Assembly: GCA_963717635.1 (NCBI GenBank)
Contig: OY970347.1
Span: forward strand, 1,426,001-1,490,000
Direction of reading: 5' to 3'
From: JALZKA01 sp963717635
Lineage (GTDB): Bacteria > Actinomycetota > Thermoleophilia > Solirubrobacterales > 70-9
DNA: 64,000 bases
Shown here: positions 51,675 to 60,041 of the stretch, piece after piece
How positions within the stretch are numbered: the first letter of the stretch is position 1
Layout of the letters: every line of letters starts with the position of its first letter
Position numbers and translations under genes: made by a program
The notes under the pieces: generated by a model
The model's database searches: none
What the model was told of the DNA's origin: nothing
Seen by the model: only the letters and a program-made list of their open reading frames with translations

Positions 51675-52691
51675 ATGGCCCTCCCGCCAGACCAGACCGC
51701 GGTCGTCGAGTTCCTGCTCGCCGGCCAGACCTACCCTGACCTCGCCGAGCTGCTCGGACTCGACGAGGACGAGGTGCGAAGCCGTGCCCGCGCCGCGCTG
51801 ACCGAGCTTGGCGGCGCCGATCCGGACCGCAACGTCGGACTCAGCGACTACCTGCTGGGCCAGGCCGATCCGATCGGCCGCGCCGACGTGGTCCGCCACC
51901 TGCGCAAGGATGCGGCAGACCACGCGCTCGCCACGACGATCTCCGAGCAGCTCGCCGAGCTGGCCCCCGGCGCCGATCTGCCCAAGCTGCCACACGCGCC
52001 GGGTGGCGGCAGCTTCCTCAGCCGTGGCGCGGAAGCCGCGCCGGCCGACGCACCCGAGCGGCGCTCGCCGCTGGCCGGCATTCCCCAGGACCGGGGCCGC
52101 CTCTACGCCGGGCTCGGCGCCACGGCGGTGATCTTGATCGCAGTCGTCCTGGCCGTCACCGGCGTGTTCTCGGGTGACGACGAGCCGGCGGCCGCCGATA
52201 CGACCTCCGCGGATTCGACCGGAGGCACCGATGATCCGGCCGAGGGAATCGGCGAGATACCCGACGGCGAGGAGCTTTCGCGAGTGCCGCTGGAGGCGCC
52301 GGGCGGCGGCGATGCCAAGGGTGCCGCGATCGTCGGGCTCTCGACCGGGGATCAGCCCTATCTGGACCTGATCATCCAGAACCTCTCGCCCGCTCCGCAG
52401 GGCGACGCGTACGTCGTCTGGTTCATGTTCGACAAGCGGACGGGCTACCCGCTCTCGCCGATCTTCCCCGACAACAAGGGTGAGTTCAACGACCGGTTCG
52501 CGATCCCGTCGGCGGTGACGAGCCTGATCGCCCGGGCGCGATCGATCGAGGTTTCGGTTTCCAACGCCAGGCAGACGCTGGTCGAGATTCAGCGGGCCGC
52601 AAACCAGGAGACGTTCCAGATCCAGCGCCCCGGCCGTACCGTGCTCAGCGGCCAGATTCCGCGCGCGCCCAGCCAGCCGCAGGACGGCTAG
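51675..52691 (+). CDS. HTH-transmembrane fusion protein
   Basis: The 338-residue protein has an N-terminal helix-turn-helix like sigma-70 region 4 (VVEFLLAGQTYPDLAELLGLDEDEVRSRARAAL). A Pro/Ala linker, one membrane helix near residues 142-164 (GLGATAVILIAVVLAVTGVF), an acidic spacer and a C-terminal extracytoplasmic domain (YVVWFMFDKRTGYPLSP, FNDRFAIPSAVTSLI) follow. This layout suggests a membrane-bound one-component regulator. The C-terminal part resembles the RskA-type anti-sigma extracytoplasmic domain. The end is convergent with the FAD oxidase, sharing CTAG. Confidence 0.72.
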   Translation: MALPPDQTAVVEFLLAGQTYPDLAELLGLDEDEVRSRARAALTELGGADPDRNVGLSDYLLGQADPIGRADVVRHLRKDAADHALATTISEQLAELAPGADLPKLPHAPGGGSFLSRGAEAAPADAPERRSPLAGIPQDRGRLYAGLGATAVILIAVVLAVTGVFSGDDEPAAADTTSADSTGGTDDPAEGIGEIPDGEELSRVPLEAPGGGDAKGAAIVGLSTGDQPYLDLIIQNLSPAPQGDAYVVWFMFDKRTGYPLSPIFPDNKGEFNDRFAIPSAVTSLIARARSIEVSVSNARQTLVEIQRAANQETFQIQRPGRTVLSGQIPRAPSQPQDG

Positions 52692-54298
52692 GGCAAGAGC
52701 TTGCCGGGATTCATGATCCCGGCCGGGTCGAGCCGCTCCTTCAACGCGCGCAGCGCCTCGATGCCCAGATCCCCCACCTCGGCCGGCATGTAGGGAGCGT
52801 GGTCGCGGCCGACGGCGTGGTGGTGGGTGATCGTGCCGCCGGTGGCAATGATCGCCTCGCACGCGGCGGACTTGACCGCCCGCCACTGCTCGATCTCTGC
52901 GCCCGGCTTGCCCGGGGCGACGAAGGTGAAGTACAGCGAGGCCCCGTCGCGGTACGCGTGCGAGAGGTGGCACCACACCAAGCCCGGAGTCCCCTGGCGG
53001 GTGAGCGCGTCGCGAAGCGCATCGCTGACCGCCCGGTAGAGCTCCTCGTAGCGCGACCAGGTGTGCGACGTCTCGAGCGTCTCGACGAAGTAGCCCAGGT
53101 CGAGCAGCTCATCGCGGAGGTAAGGGCCCTCGAACCGGCCGTGACTCCAGGCGCGGCCGGGCGCGGTGCCGAGCCGGACCGCTCCGCCCGAGCGAAGCAA
53201 CCGCGACGTCAGCGCTCGCCGGCGTTCGGCGTCCTCGGCCGCGCCCTCCCAGCCGAGGATCATCATGCAGCCGCCGGTCCGGCGGCGCAGGCGCAGATAG
53301 GAGTCGAGCAGCGCCCGCTTCGCTGCGGACGTGCCCGAGAGGGCCAGCGAGACGCGGGTCTCCTCGGCGTCCGAGAGGCGGGTCACGTCGGGCAGCAGAT
53401 CGGCTTGGGCCAGCGTTCGGACGGTCTCGGCGCCGGTCGCGAAGTCGGTCGTGATCCAGCCCTCGTAGCGCTTGACGGCCGGTGCGCGGCGAACGCGGAC
53501 ACGCACGTCGGTGATCACGCCCAACACACCCTCCGAGCCGACGATCAGCTCGCGCAGCGCCGGCCCCGCGGCGCTGTGCGGCGTCTCGAGCGTGGCAAGC
53601 CGCCCCGCCGGCGTCAGCATCTCGACCGCCGTCACCAGTTCGTCGAACCGGCCGTAGCCGGCCGATGACTGGCCGGCGGAGCGGGTTGCGGCGAACCCGC
53701 CGATCGACGCGTACTCGAACGACTGCGGGAAGTGGCCGAGCGTCATGCCCTGGGCGCCGAGCGCAGCCTCTGCCTCCGGGCCGCGCAGCCCCGGGCCGAG
53801 CCGGGCGGTCAGCGAGGTGTGGTCGACCTCGCAGTGGCGCAGGCGCTCGAGATCGAGCGCGATAGCGGCGCCATGGGGGCCCGGATCGGGCTCGACGCCG
53901 CCAACCACGCTGGTACCGCCCCCGAACGGAACGACCGCCACCCCCGCCGCCACGCAGGCCTCGAGCACGGCGGCCACCTCCTCTGGGGAGCCGGGCTTGA
54001 CGACAGCATCGGGGGCAGCCGGGATCTGGCCCGCCCGGGCCCGGACGAGGTCCGGATAACCCTTGCCGCCCGCGCGCAGCAAGCGGTCGAGGTGGCCGGT
54101 CAGCAGGTGCTGGGCATCGACGGCACGCGTGAGAGCGTCGGGGAGCGGTCGCGGCTCAGGCACGTTCACCTGCTCGAGCTCGACCCGCTCCGCGGGTGGC
54201 GGCGCCCCGAGCTCCTCCTGCAGCATCGCCCGTGCGTCCGGGCCGATCTCGAGGCGCTTGTCCGGAGCGCCCCACCCCCACCACTTCATCGCACTCAT
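52688..54298 (-). CDS. FAD-linked oxidase (alkyldihydroxyacetonephosphate synthase-like)
   Basis: The 536-residue flavoprotein has the VAO-type FAD-binding domain (VVPFGGGTSVVGGVEP, GMTLGHFPQSFEYASIGGFAATRSAGQ, VGSEGVLGVITDV) and the C-terminal cap (CHLSHAYRDGASLYFTF, THHHAVGRDHAPYM). It resembles AGPS, which swaps the acyl for an alkyl group in ether-lipid synthesis, and D-lactate/glycolate oxidases. ATG 54298 overlaps the SRPBCC gene stop (ATGA). The ether-lipid role is an inference. Confidence 0.85.
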   Translation of the reverse strand: MSAMKWWGWGAPDKRLEIGPDARAMLQEELGAPPPAERVELEQVNVPEPRPLPDALTRAVDAQHLLTGHLDRLLRAGGKGYPDLVRARAGQIPAAPDAVVKPGSPEEVAAVLEACVAAGVAVVPFGGGTSVVGGVEPDPGPHGAAIALDLERLRHCEVDHTSLTARLGPGLRGPEAEAALGAQGMTLGHFPQSFEYASIGGFAATRSAGQSSAGYGRFDELVTAVEMLTPAGRLATLETPHSAAGPALRELIVGSEGVLGVITDVRVRVRRAPAVKRYEGWITTDFATGAETVRTLAQADLLPDVTRLSDAEETRVSLALSGTSAAKRALLDSYLRLRRRTGGCMMILGWEGAAEDAERRRALTSRLLRSGGAVRLGTAPGRAWSHGRFEGPYLRDELLDLGYFVETLETSHTWSRYEELYRAVSDALRDALTRQGTPGLVWCHLSHAYRDGASLYFTFVAPGKPGAEIEQWRAVKSAACEAIIATGGTITHHHAVGRDHAPYMPAEVGDLGIEALRALKERLDPAGIMNPGKLLP

Positions 54299-54759
54299 TG
54301 TCCCGGTTCCCCGACCAGCGCGAGAGCGATCCCGTCGAGCGCCTCGTCGAGGCGCCGGCGGATGGCGCCGCGCATCAGGGCCGACCCCAGGCGTGAAAGG
54401 CCGCGCAGCCGCTCCTCGCTCGAGAGCCTGACCTGCGTCGCGTCTGAGCCGTCGGCCTCGAGCTGGATCTCGACGCGCGACTCCCGCAGGATTCGCTCGA
54501 ATGGTGTGCCGTCGAGATCCTGCTTCCAGGCGAACCGGGCTTCGTTGGTGCTGCCGAAGCAGCGATAGTCGGCGCGCACTCCCGCGCCGCGCTCCGTTTC
54601 GAGCACGGCGGTCCAGCGCGAGCGCTCGCCCTTGCCCTGGACGTCCTCGACCCGCATGATGCGCGGCCACCAGCGCGGCAGGCTGTGCGGGTCGGAAACC
54701 AGGTCCCAGACGCGCTCGACAGAAGCCCCGATCGTGCGCGAGCGGGAGACCTTGGGCAT
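54295..54759 (-). CDS. SRPBCC (START-like) domain protein
   Basis: The 154-residue protein opens VSRSRTIGASVERVWDLVSDPHSLPRWW and continues as a helix-grip fold seen in polyketide cyclases, ligand-binding and coenzyme Q-binding proteins. It would bind a hydrophobic ligand. It precedes the FAD oxidase gene with a four-base overlap, so a shared lipid substrate is plausible. Confidence 0.83.
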   Translation of the reverse strand: MPKVSRSRTIGASVERVWDLVSDPHSLPRWWPRIMRVEDVQGKGERSRWTAVLETERGAGVRADYRCFGSTNEARFAWKQDLDGTPFERILRESRVEIQLEADGSDATQVRLSSEERLRGLSRLGSALMRGAIRRRLDEALDGIALALVGEPGQ

Positions 54760-54790
54760 CGCGAGGCGGGCTAGGACCGGGCGGACGGAC

Positions 54791-55567
54791 TCACTCGTCC
54801 GCGCCCTTGAGCCGGCGCAGGTCGCGCACCAGGAGGAGCTGCTTCAGGTGCCCGCAGACGGCGGCGAGGTTCTCGAGGTTCTCCACCGCCTCCCGCCGCC
54901 GCGCCTGACTGCGCGAGCGAAGCGACGCGCCCAGCAGCTGTTCGAGCAGCGCCGCCTCGCGGTCGGCAGAGCTCCGAAAGACGCGTAGGTTGCGCCCCGC
55001 GACGCCGTGGAGCGCAAGCTCGGCCGCGGCCCTGACGATCTCCAGGTCGGTCTCGTCGTAGCTGGCGCGCCCGTCGCGCCGCTCCGGCTGGACCACTCCG
55101 AACTCGGAGAGCTCACGCAGGAACTCGGGGCTCACGCCCGCCTGCTCGATCAACTCGTCCGTGCTCATCGTCTGGACCTGTGAGTCGACCGTCATCGCGC
55201 GCCGCTTCTGACCCACCTCGCCGGCGGGCCGGCGCTCCGTGTCGAAGGCGCCGGTGGCAAGCTCCTGGCGGATCACGCGGAGCGGCAGGAACTCGTCGCG
55301 CTGCATACGCAGGATCGCCTGGAGGCGCTCGACGTCGGCCTGGCTGTAGAGGCGATAACCCCCGGGGGTGCGTCTCGGGGCCAGCAGCTTCTGGTCCTCG
55401 AGATAGCGGATCTTCGAGATCGAGATGTCGTCGAACTCCTGGCTGAGGATCTTCGCGACGGCCCCGATCGTCAACGCCTTGCGCGGCCGCGACCCTTCTC
55501 GCGATTCGCGCTCTCGCTGGGCGCCGTCGTCGCGCTCGCCCGAATCAGGTGTCGCCAGCACAGCCAC
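54791..55567 (-). CDS. MerR-family regulator (FtsR-like)
   Basis: The 258-residue protein has a MerR-type winged helix (LTIGAVAKIL, SKIRYLEDQKLLAPRRTPGGYRLYSQADVERLQAILRMQRDEFLPLRVIRQEL) and a C-terminal second HTH-like region. This arrangement matches the actinobacterial FtsR/Rv1828 group, whose genes sit beside the FHA protein GarA. FtsR acts on the ftsZ promoter in corynebacteria. The gene starts one base after the FHA gene stop. Confidence 0.85.
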   Translation of the reverse strand: MAVLATPDSGERDDGAQRERESREGSRPRKALTIGAVAKILSQEFDDISISKIRYLEDQKLLAPRRTPGGYRLYSQADVERLQAILRMQRDEFLPLRVIRQELATGAFDTERRPAGEVGQKRRAMTVDSQVQTMSTDELIEQAGVSPEFLRELSEFGVVQPERRDGRASYDETDLEIVRAAAELALHGVAGRNLRVFRSSADREAALLEQLLGASLRSRSQARRREAVENLENLAAVCGHLKQLLLVRDLRRLKGADE

Positions 55568-55568
55568 C

Positions 55569-56039
55569 TCAGCGCTCCAGGTACGAAAGCTTGTACTTGC
55601 CGATCTGGATCTCGTCGCCGTCCTCGAGCCGGTGGGATTCGATCCGGTGGCGGTTCACGTACGTCCCGTTCAGCGATCCGAGGTCGTCGATGTAGGAGCC
55701 GTCTTGGCGCCGGACCAGCAGCGCGTGGTTGCGGGAGACCGTGACGTCGTCGAGGAAGACCGCGGCGTCCGGGGTGCGCCCGATGCTCATCCGGTCGCCC
55801 TCGATCGTGAAGCTCTCCCCCGCCCGGCCGCCACCTGAGCGGATCACCAGCGCCGCCCCGACCTCGTCGACCTCGGCGTCGATGTCGACCGGTGTGTACT
55901 CGCCGGTCTCGTCGACCTTGTAGGTCATCGTCGTCGGCTCGTCGGCGCCCTCAGGGCGGCCGAGGTACGCGCCGCACTTCTGGCAGTAGTTGGCGCCCTC
56001 CGGGTTGACGAAACCGCACTCCGGGCAGTGGACTGCCAT
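55569..56039 (-). CDS. Zinc-ribbon plus FHA domain protein (GarA-like)
   Basis: The 156-residue protein has an N-terminal zinc ribbon (Cys5, Cys8, Cys19, Cys22), a linker with a Thr pair in EPTTMTY, and an FHA domain with SIGRTPDAAVFLDDVTVSRNH and GSLNGTYVN. GarA-type proteins bind phosphothreonine and control TCA-cycle enzymes downstream of PknB/PknG. The Thr pair may be the kinase site by analogy with ETTS in GarA. It overlaps rsiG by one base and precedes the merR gene. Confidence 0.87.
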   Translation of the reverse strand: MAVHCPECGFVNPEGANYCQKCGAYLGRPEGADEPTTMTYKVDETGEYTPVDIDAEVDEVGAALVIRSGGGRAGESFTIEGDRMSIGRTPDAAVFLDDVTVSRNHALLVRRQDGSYIDDLGSLNGTYVNRHRIESHRLEDGDEIQIGKYKLSYLER

Positions 56040-56320
56040 CAGTCCGCCTCGGCCTCGGTCTCCTCCGGGGGTTGCTCGACCTTACCCAGCAGGATGTCGG
56101 TCAACTGCTGCACGTCGGCGCCGGAGAGCAGGGTCTGGCCCCCCTCGCGCTTCGCCTTGAGGCGGTTGACCAGCTCGGCGCGCAGGATGTCGATCTGACC
56201 GTGCAGCACGCGGCGCCGATAGGAGACGCCGCGCTCCTCCTCGGTCAGGCGGTCGATCGTCTCCTTGAGCTCCTCGTCGCTCATCTCGGCGGTGTCGGGA
56301 ATCGTCTCGTCGAAGTCCAT
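56039..56320 (-). CDS. rsiG: RsiG/AmfC-like protein with a single c-di-GMP-type motif
   Basis: The 93-residue helical protein has the segment EERGVSYRRRVLHGQIDILRAEL split as Glu29, Ser33, Arg36, His40 and Asp44. RsiG proteins bind c-di-GMP through E-x3-S-x2-R-x3-Q-x3-D; here the Gln position is His. In streptomycetes RsiG sequesters sigma factor WhiG; homologues with one motif dimerise in early-branching actinobacteria. No WhiG gene is in the window. It starts the rsiG-FHA-merR operon behind a near-consensus promoter. Confidence 0.75.
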   Translation of the reverse strand: MDFDETIPDTAEMSDEELKETIDRLTEEERGVSYRRRVLHGQIDILRAELVNRLKAKREGGQTLLSGADVQQLTDILLGKVEQPPEETEAEAD

Positions 56321-56328
56321 CGCGGGGG

Positions 56329-56355
56329 ATTATACGGCCCTTCGCAAAACGTCAA
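56329..56355 (-). promoter_or_regulatory. Near-consensus promoter of the rsiG operon
   Basis: On the minus strand TTGACG (56355-56350) and TATAAT (56334-56329) are 15 bases apart. TATAAT ends eight bases before the ATG, so the transcript is probably leaderless. Confidence 0.7.
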
Positions 56356-56376
56356 GTTGAGCTTTAGCGTTGGAAA

Positions 56377-57015
56377 CTACGCGTGCATTTGCGCCAGCCG
56401 CCGGCGGGCGTCCAGCGCGTACAGCACGGTGGCGACGATGCCGAGGACGACGCCGATCAGGAAGGCGGCGACCGTGACCCAGCTCTCGAACACCAGTGAC
56501 CAGAAGAGGCCTGCGAAGGTGAAGAAGGTCGCCATCCGACCGACCCAGCTGATCTCGAGGTCGACACCCCGGCTCAGCATCATCCGGGCGAGGACGAGCG
56601 TTGCGACCTCGCGCACCGCCAGCACGATCAGCGCCCAGTGGGGCAGGAAGCCGAAGTGCCAGCAGACGGCGACGCCGGCGAGCGCGCTGAGCCGGTCGAC
56701 CACGGGGTCGAGCAGCGCGCCCATCCGCGAGTACTGACCGGTGGCGCGGGCGAGGAATCCGTCGAGGTAGTCACCGAGGGTGATCCAGAGGTAGAGCAAC
56801 GTGGCCGCAGCGACGCGTCCGTCATCCGATTCGAACGCGATGTAGAGGAACACCGGAATCGAGGCGAGGCGCAGGTAGCCGACCAGGTTCGGGAGCGTGA
56901 ACGGACGCAGCGGCGCGCCCGCCCGGGTCTGCTGCGGATCCGGGCCCGAGCGGTCGAGGCCGACCAGGCGCCGCAGGCTCCGCCGCGGCCGGGTCGGAGA
57001 CCGCTCGCCTTTCAT
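56377..57015 (-). CDS. CDP-alcohol phosphatidyltransferase (PgsA/CLS-like)
   Basis: The 212-residue membrane enzyme has about five helices and the signature DYLDGFLARATGQYSRMGALLDPVVD in two parts: D-x2-DG-x2-AR, then G-x3-D-x3-D. It makes a phospholipid such as phosphatidylglycerol phosphate or cardiolipin from CDP-diacylglycerol. Mycobacteria likewise keep pgsA2 close to garA. ATG 57015 is taken; the frame runs on upstream into proS. Confidence 0.88.
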   Translation of the reverse strand: MKGERSPTRPRRSLRRLVGLDRSGPDPQQTRAGAPLRPFTLPNLVGYLRLASIPVFLYIAFESDDGRVAAATLLYLWITLGDYLDGFLARATGQYSRMGALLDPVVDRLSALAGVAVCWHFGFLPHWALIVLAVREVATLVLARMMLSRGVDLEISWVGRMATFFTFAGLFWSLVFESWVTVAAFLIGVVLGIVATVLYALDARRRLAQMHA

Positions 57016-57023
57016 CCCGGCGC

Positions 57024-58706
57024 TCAGCCGGCCCCGAGCAGCTCGCCGACGCGCGCGCCCACGGCAGCCAGCTCGAGCCGGTGGTCGGCGCCCGAGGCGC
57101 GCTCCTGCGCCTCGACGTGACCCTCGGCCAGAGCCCGCCTGCCGACCACCACCCGCAACGGGCACCCAAGGAGCTCGGCGTCGGTGAGCTTCTCGCCGGG
57201 GCCCGCGTCGCGGTCGTCATAGAGGACCTCGAACCCGGCCGCCTGAAGCTCCTCGTAGAGAGCGTCGGCGGCCCGGGACGTCTCGTCGTCGACCTTGCCA
57301 AGGCCGACCAGCTCCACCTCCCAAGGCGCGAGCGGCCGCGGCCAGACGATCCCCTTCTCGTCGGCTCGCTGCTCGACGGCCGCCGCCACGATCCGTGCCG
57401 GGCCGATGCCGTAGCTGCCCATCACGATCAGCTGTTCGACGCCCGATTCGTCCAGGTAGGTCGCCTCGAGCGGCTCCGAGTAGCGCGTGCCGAGCTTGAA
57501 GATGTTCCCGACCTCGATCGCGGGCTCGATCTCGATCGTCCCGCCGCCCGGAGCGATGTCCCCCGCCTCGACCGCTCGGAGGTCGAGTTCCTCGAACTGG
57601 AAGTCGCGGCCCGGCGACACCCCGATCAGGTGAGCGTCGGGGCGGTTCGCGCCGCAGACGTATCCCTCGCCGGTGATCGCGGCGTCCTTGATCACCGGCA
57701 CGCCTGAGCCAACCGGGCCGATGAAGCCGGCGGGGCCGATCCGCGCGTCGATCTCCTCGGCGCTCGCCTGGCGGCAATCCTCCCCCAACGCGTTGCGGAG
57801 CTTGATCTCGTTCAGGCGATGGTCGCCGCGGACCAGCACCATCAAGAGTCCGCGCTCGGAGGCGACCACGGGAATCGCCTTCAGTAGCGCCCCGGCCGGG
57901 ACGCCGAGGGCGTTGGACACGTCGTCGACCGTGGTCAGCCCGGGTGTCGGGACCTCGCGCGGCTCGTCCAGCGCAGGCGGCAGCTCAACCGCTTGCGGCT
58001 CGGCGCTGGCAACCTCGACGTTGGCGGCGTATCCCGGCGCCAGCGCCACGTCGTTCTCACCGGCGGCGCACGGCGCCATGTACTCGTGGGCGCCGGTCCC
58101 CCCCATGATTCCGACATCCGAGGCGACCTCGTACCAGTTCAGCTCGCAGCGGTCGAAGATCCGCGCGTAGGCCTTGCGGTTCAGCTCGTAGCTGCGGTCG
58201 AGGCCCTCGTCATCGCGGTCGAACGAGTACGCGTCCTTCATCCTGAACTCGCGCGTGCGCAGGACCCCGGCACGCGGGCGCGGTTCGTCGCGCTCCTTGA
58301 CCTGGATCTGGTAGAGCAAGAGCGGCAGGTCGCGGTAGGAGCGAACGTCGCGAGAGACGTGGAAGGTCAGGGCCTCCTCGTGGGTCATCGCGAGCACGTG
58401 TGGCGAGCCCTTGCGGTCCTCGAGGCGAAACAGCTCGTCGATCTCGTAGCGCCCGGTCCGCTGCCACGGCTCGGCGGGCTGCAGCACCGGCGCCAGGAGC
58501 TCCTGCGCGCCGATCGCGTCCATCTGCTCGCGGATGATGACCTCGACCTTGCCGTGCACGCGATGGCCCGCGGGCAACCAGGTCCAGAGCCCGGCGCCGA
58601 GCTGGCGCACCATCCCGGCCCGCACCAACAGGCGATGCGAGACGGACTCCGAGTCGGCCGGGTCCTCGCGCAGCGTCGGCAGGAAGTAGCGGGAGAGCCG
58701 GGTCAC
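57024..58706 (-). CDS. proS: Prolyl-tRNA synthetase (bacterial type)
   Basis: The 560-residue class II synthetase has motif 1-type LPAGHRVHGKVE, motif 2 RTREFRMKDAYSF, an editing INS domain in the middle and motif 3 region MGSYGIGPARIVAA, then the anticodon-binding domain. It attaches proline to its tRNA. TATCGT (minus, 58720-58715) lies eight bases before the GTG start. The pgsA-like gene follows eight bases after the stop. Confidence 0.95.
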   Translation of the reverse strand: MTRLSRYFLPTLREDPADSESVSHRLLVRAGMVRQLGAGLWTWLPAGHRVHGKVEVIIREQMDAIGAQELLAPVLQPAEPWQRTGRYEIDELFRLEDRKGSPHVLAMTHEEALTFHVSRDVRSYRDLPLLLYQIQVKERDEPRPRAGVLRTREFRMKDAYSFDRDDEGLDRSYELNRKAYARIFDRCELNWYEVASDVGIMGGTGAHEYMAPCAAGENDVALAPGYAANVEVASAEPQAVELPPALDEPREVPTPGLTTVDDVSNALGVPAGALLKAIPVVASERGLLMVLVRGDHRLNEIKLRNALGEDCRQASAEEIDARIGPAGFIGPVGSGVPVIKDAAITGEGYVCGANRPDAHLIGVSPGRDFQFEELDLRAVEAGDIAPGGGTIEIEPAIEVGNIFKLGTRYSEPLEATYLDESGVEQLIVMGSYGIGPARIVAAAVEQRADEKGIVWPRPLAPWEVELVGLGKVDDETSRAADALYEELQAAGFEVLYDDRDAGPGEKLTDAELLGCPLRVVVGRRALAEGHVEAQERASGADHRLELAAVGARVGELLGAG

Positions 58707-58734
58707 GGGCGAGGACGATATCCGCCGGGGAGGC

Positions 58735-60003
58735 CTACGTCCGAGTAAACCGCCTGCCGGCGGTGGGTGACGCCTCTTCGCTCAGTCGCTCCTTGGGCGG
58801 CGCCGTGATGTCGTCGGCGATCTTCGCGGCCTCGGCCTCCATCGCCGCGATCCGCTCGGGGGTGAGGTCGCCCGCATTTTCCTCCTCGATCCGGCGCAGC
58901 CATTCGGCGCCCTCCGCCTTCTCGGTCTCATCGCCGACGACCTCTCCCCCGCGCTGGACGGACTTGTCGATCTCGGCGAAGAGCTCATCCACCAGGTCGT
59001 CCTGCTTGACCTTCCGCAGCGGCTCGCCGTGGGCGAAGATCAGCCCCTCGTTCTTGGCGCCGGTGATGCCGAAGTCGGCGTGCGACGCCTCGCCGATCCC
59101 GTTGACGGCGCAGCCCAGGACCGCGACCTCGATCGGGTCCTCATACGCCTCCAGGCGCTCCTCGATCTCGGTGACCACGGTGTCCATGTCGAACTGGAGG
59201 CGGCCGCAGGTCGGGCAGGCGATCAGCACCGGCCCGCGCTCGCGGAGGTGGAGCGCCTTGAGGATCTCCCAGGCGACCTTGACCTCCTCCTCCGCGTGGA
59301 AGGTGGAGAGCGAGATCCGGATCGTGTCGCCGACCCCATCGGCCAGCAGCGTGCCCAGGCCGACGGCGGACTTCAGCGAGCCCGACCACTTCGTCCCCGC
59401 TTCGGTGATCCCGAGGTGCAGCGGGTAGTCGATCCGCTCGGAGAGCAGCCGGTTCGCCGCGATCGTGTTCGGCACGTTCGTGGACTTGATCGAAACCTTG
59501 AAGTCGGTGAAGTCGAGCGACTCCATCAACCCGACGAACTCGACCGCCGCAGCGACGAGGGCCTCGACGGGTTGGTCTCGCTCGAGATCGTGCAGGTGCT
59601 TGGGCAGCGAGCCTGAGTTCACGCCGATCCGCATCGGCACGCCGGCCTTGGTCGCCTTTGCGGCGACCTCAGCGACCTTCTCTCGGCCGCCGATGTTGCC
59701 AGGGTTGAGGCGGATGCAGTGAGCGCCGGCGTCGATCGCCTTCAGCGCCAGCGTGTGGTTGAAGTGAATGTCGGCGATCACTGGGATTGGCGAGCGCTCG
59801 ACGATCGTGCGCAGCGCCTCGGCGTCCTCGGCGCGCGGCACGGCGACGCGAACCAGGTCCGCGCCCGCCTCCGCGACCTTCTCGATCTGCTCCATGGTCG
59901 CGTCGAGGTTGGCGGTCTCGGTCTTGGTCATGGTCTGCACGGCGACCGGAGCGCCGCCCCCGATCTGCACGCCGCCGACGCTCACGTGGCGCTTTGAAGC
60001 CAT
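58735..60003 (-). CDS. ispG: 4-hydroxy-3-methylbut-2-en-1-yl diphosphate synthase
   Basis: The 422-residue IspG has the barrel motifs IADIHFNHTLALKAIDAG and CIRLNPGNIGG and the cluster cysteines in CPTCGR and LGCAVNGIGEA. It reduces MEcPP to HMBPP in the MEP isoprenoid pathway. After GLIFAHGEPLRKV there is a charged C-terminal extension of roughly 75 residues, rich in Glu and Arg, which is absent from most IspG. ATG 60003 is chosen; the longer frame to 60105 overlaps the divergent secreted-protein gene. Confidence 0.93.
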   Translation of the reverse strand: MASKRHVSVGGVQIGGGAPVAVQTMTKTETANLDATMEQIEKVAEAGADLVRVAVPRAEDAEALRTIVERSPIPVIADIHFNHTLALKAIDAGAHCIRLNPGNIGGREKVAEVAAKATKAGVPMRIGVNSGSLPKHLHDLERDQPVEALVAAAVEFVGLMESLDFTDFKVSIKSTNVPNTIAANRLLSERIDYPLHLGITEAGTKWSGSLKSAVGLGTLLADGVGDTIRISLSTFHAEEEVKVAWEILKALHLRERGPVLIACPTCGRLQFDMDTVVTEIEERLEAYEDPIEVAVLGCAVNGIGEASHADFGITGAKNEGLIFAHGEPLRKVKQDDLVDELFAEIDKSVQRGGEVVGDETEKAEGAEWLRRIEEENAGDLTPERIAAMEAEAAKIADDITAPPKERLSEEASPTAGRRFTRT

Positions 60004-60027
60004 CTGGACATTGTGACAGCGGGGGGT

Positions 60028-60033
60028 TAGGCT
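60028..60033 (+). promoter_or_regulatory. Candidate -10 element of the 60.0 kb secreted-protein gene
   Basis: TAGGCT lies eight bases before ATG 60042, in the 38-base gap to the divergent ispG start. Confidence 0.45.
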
Positions 60034-60041
60034 GCCGCTAG

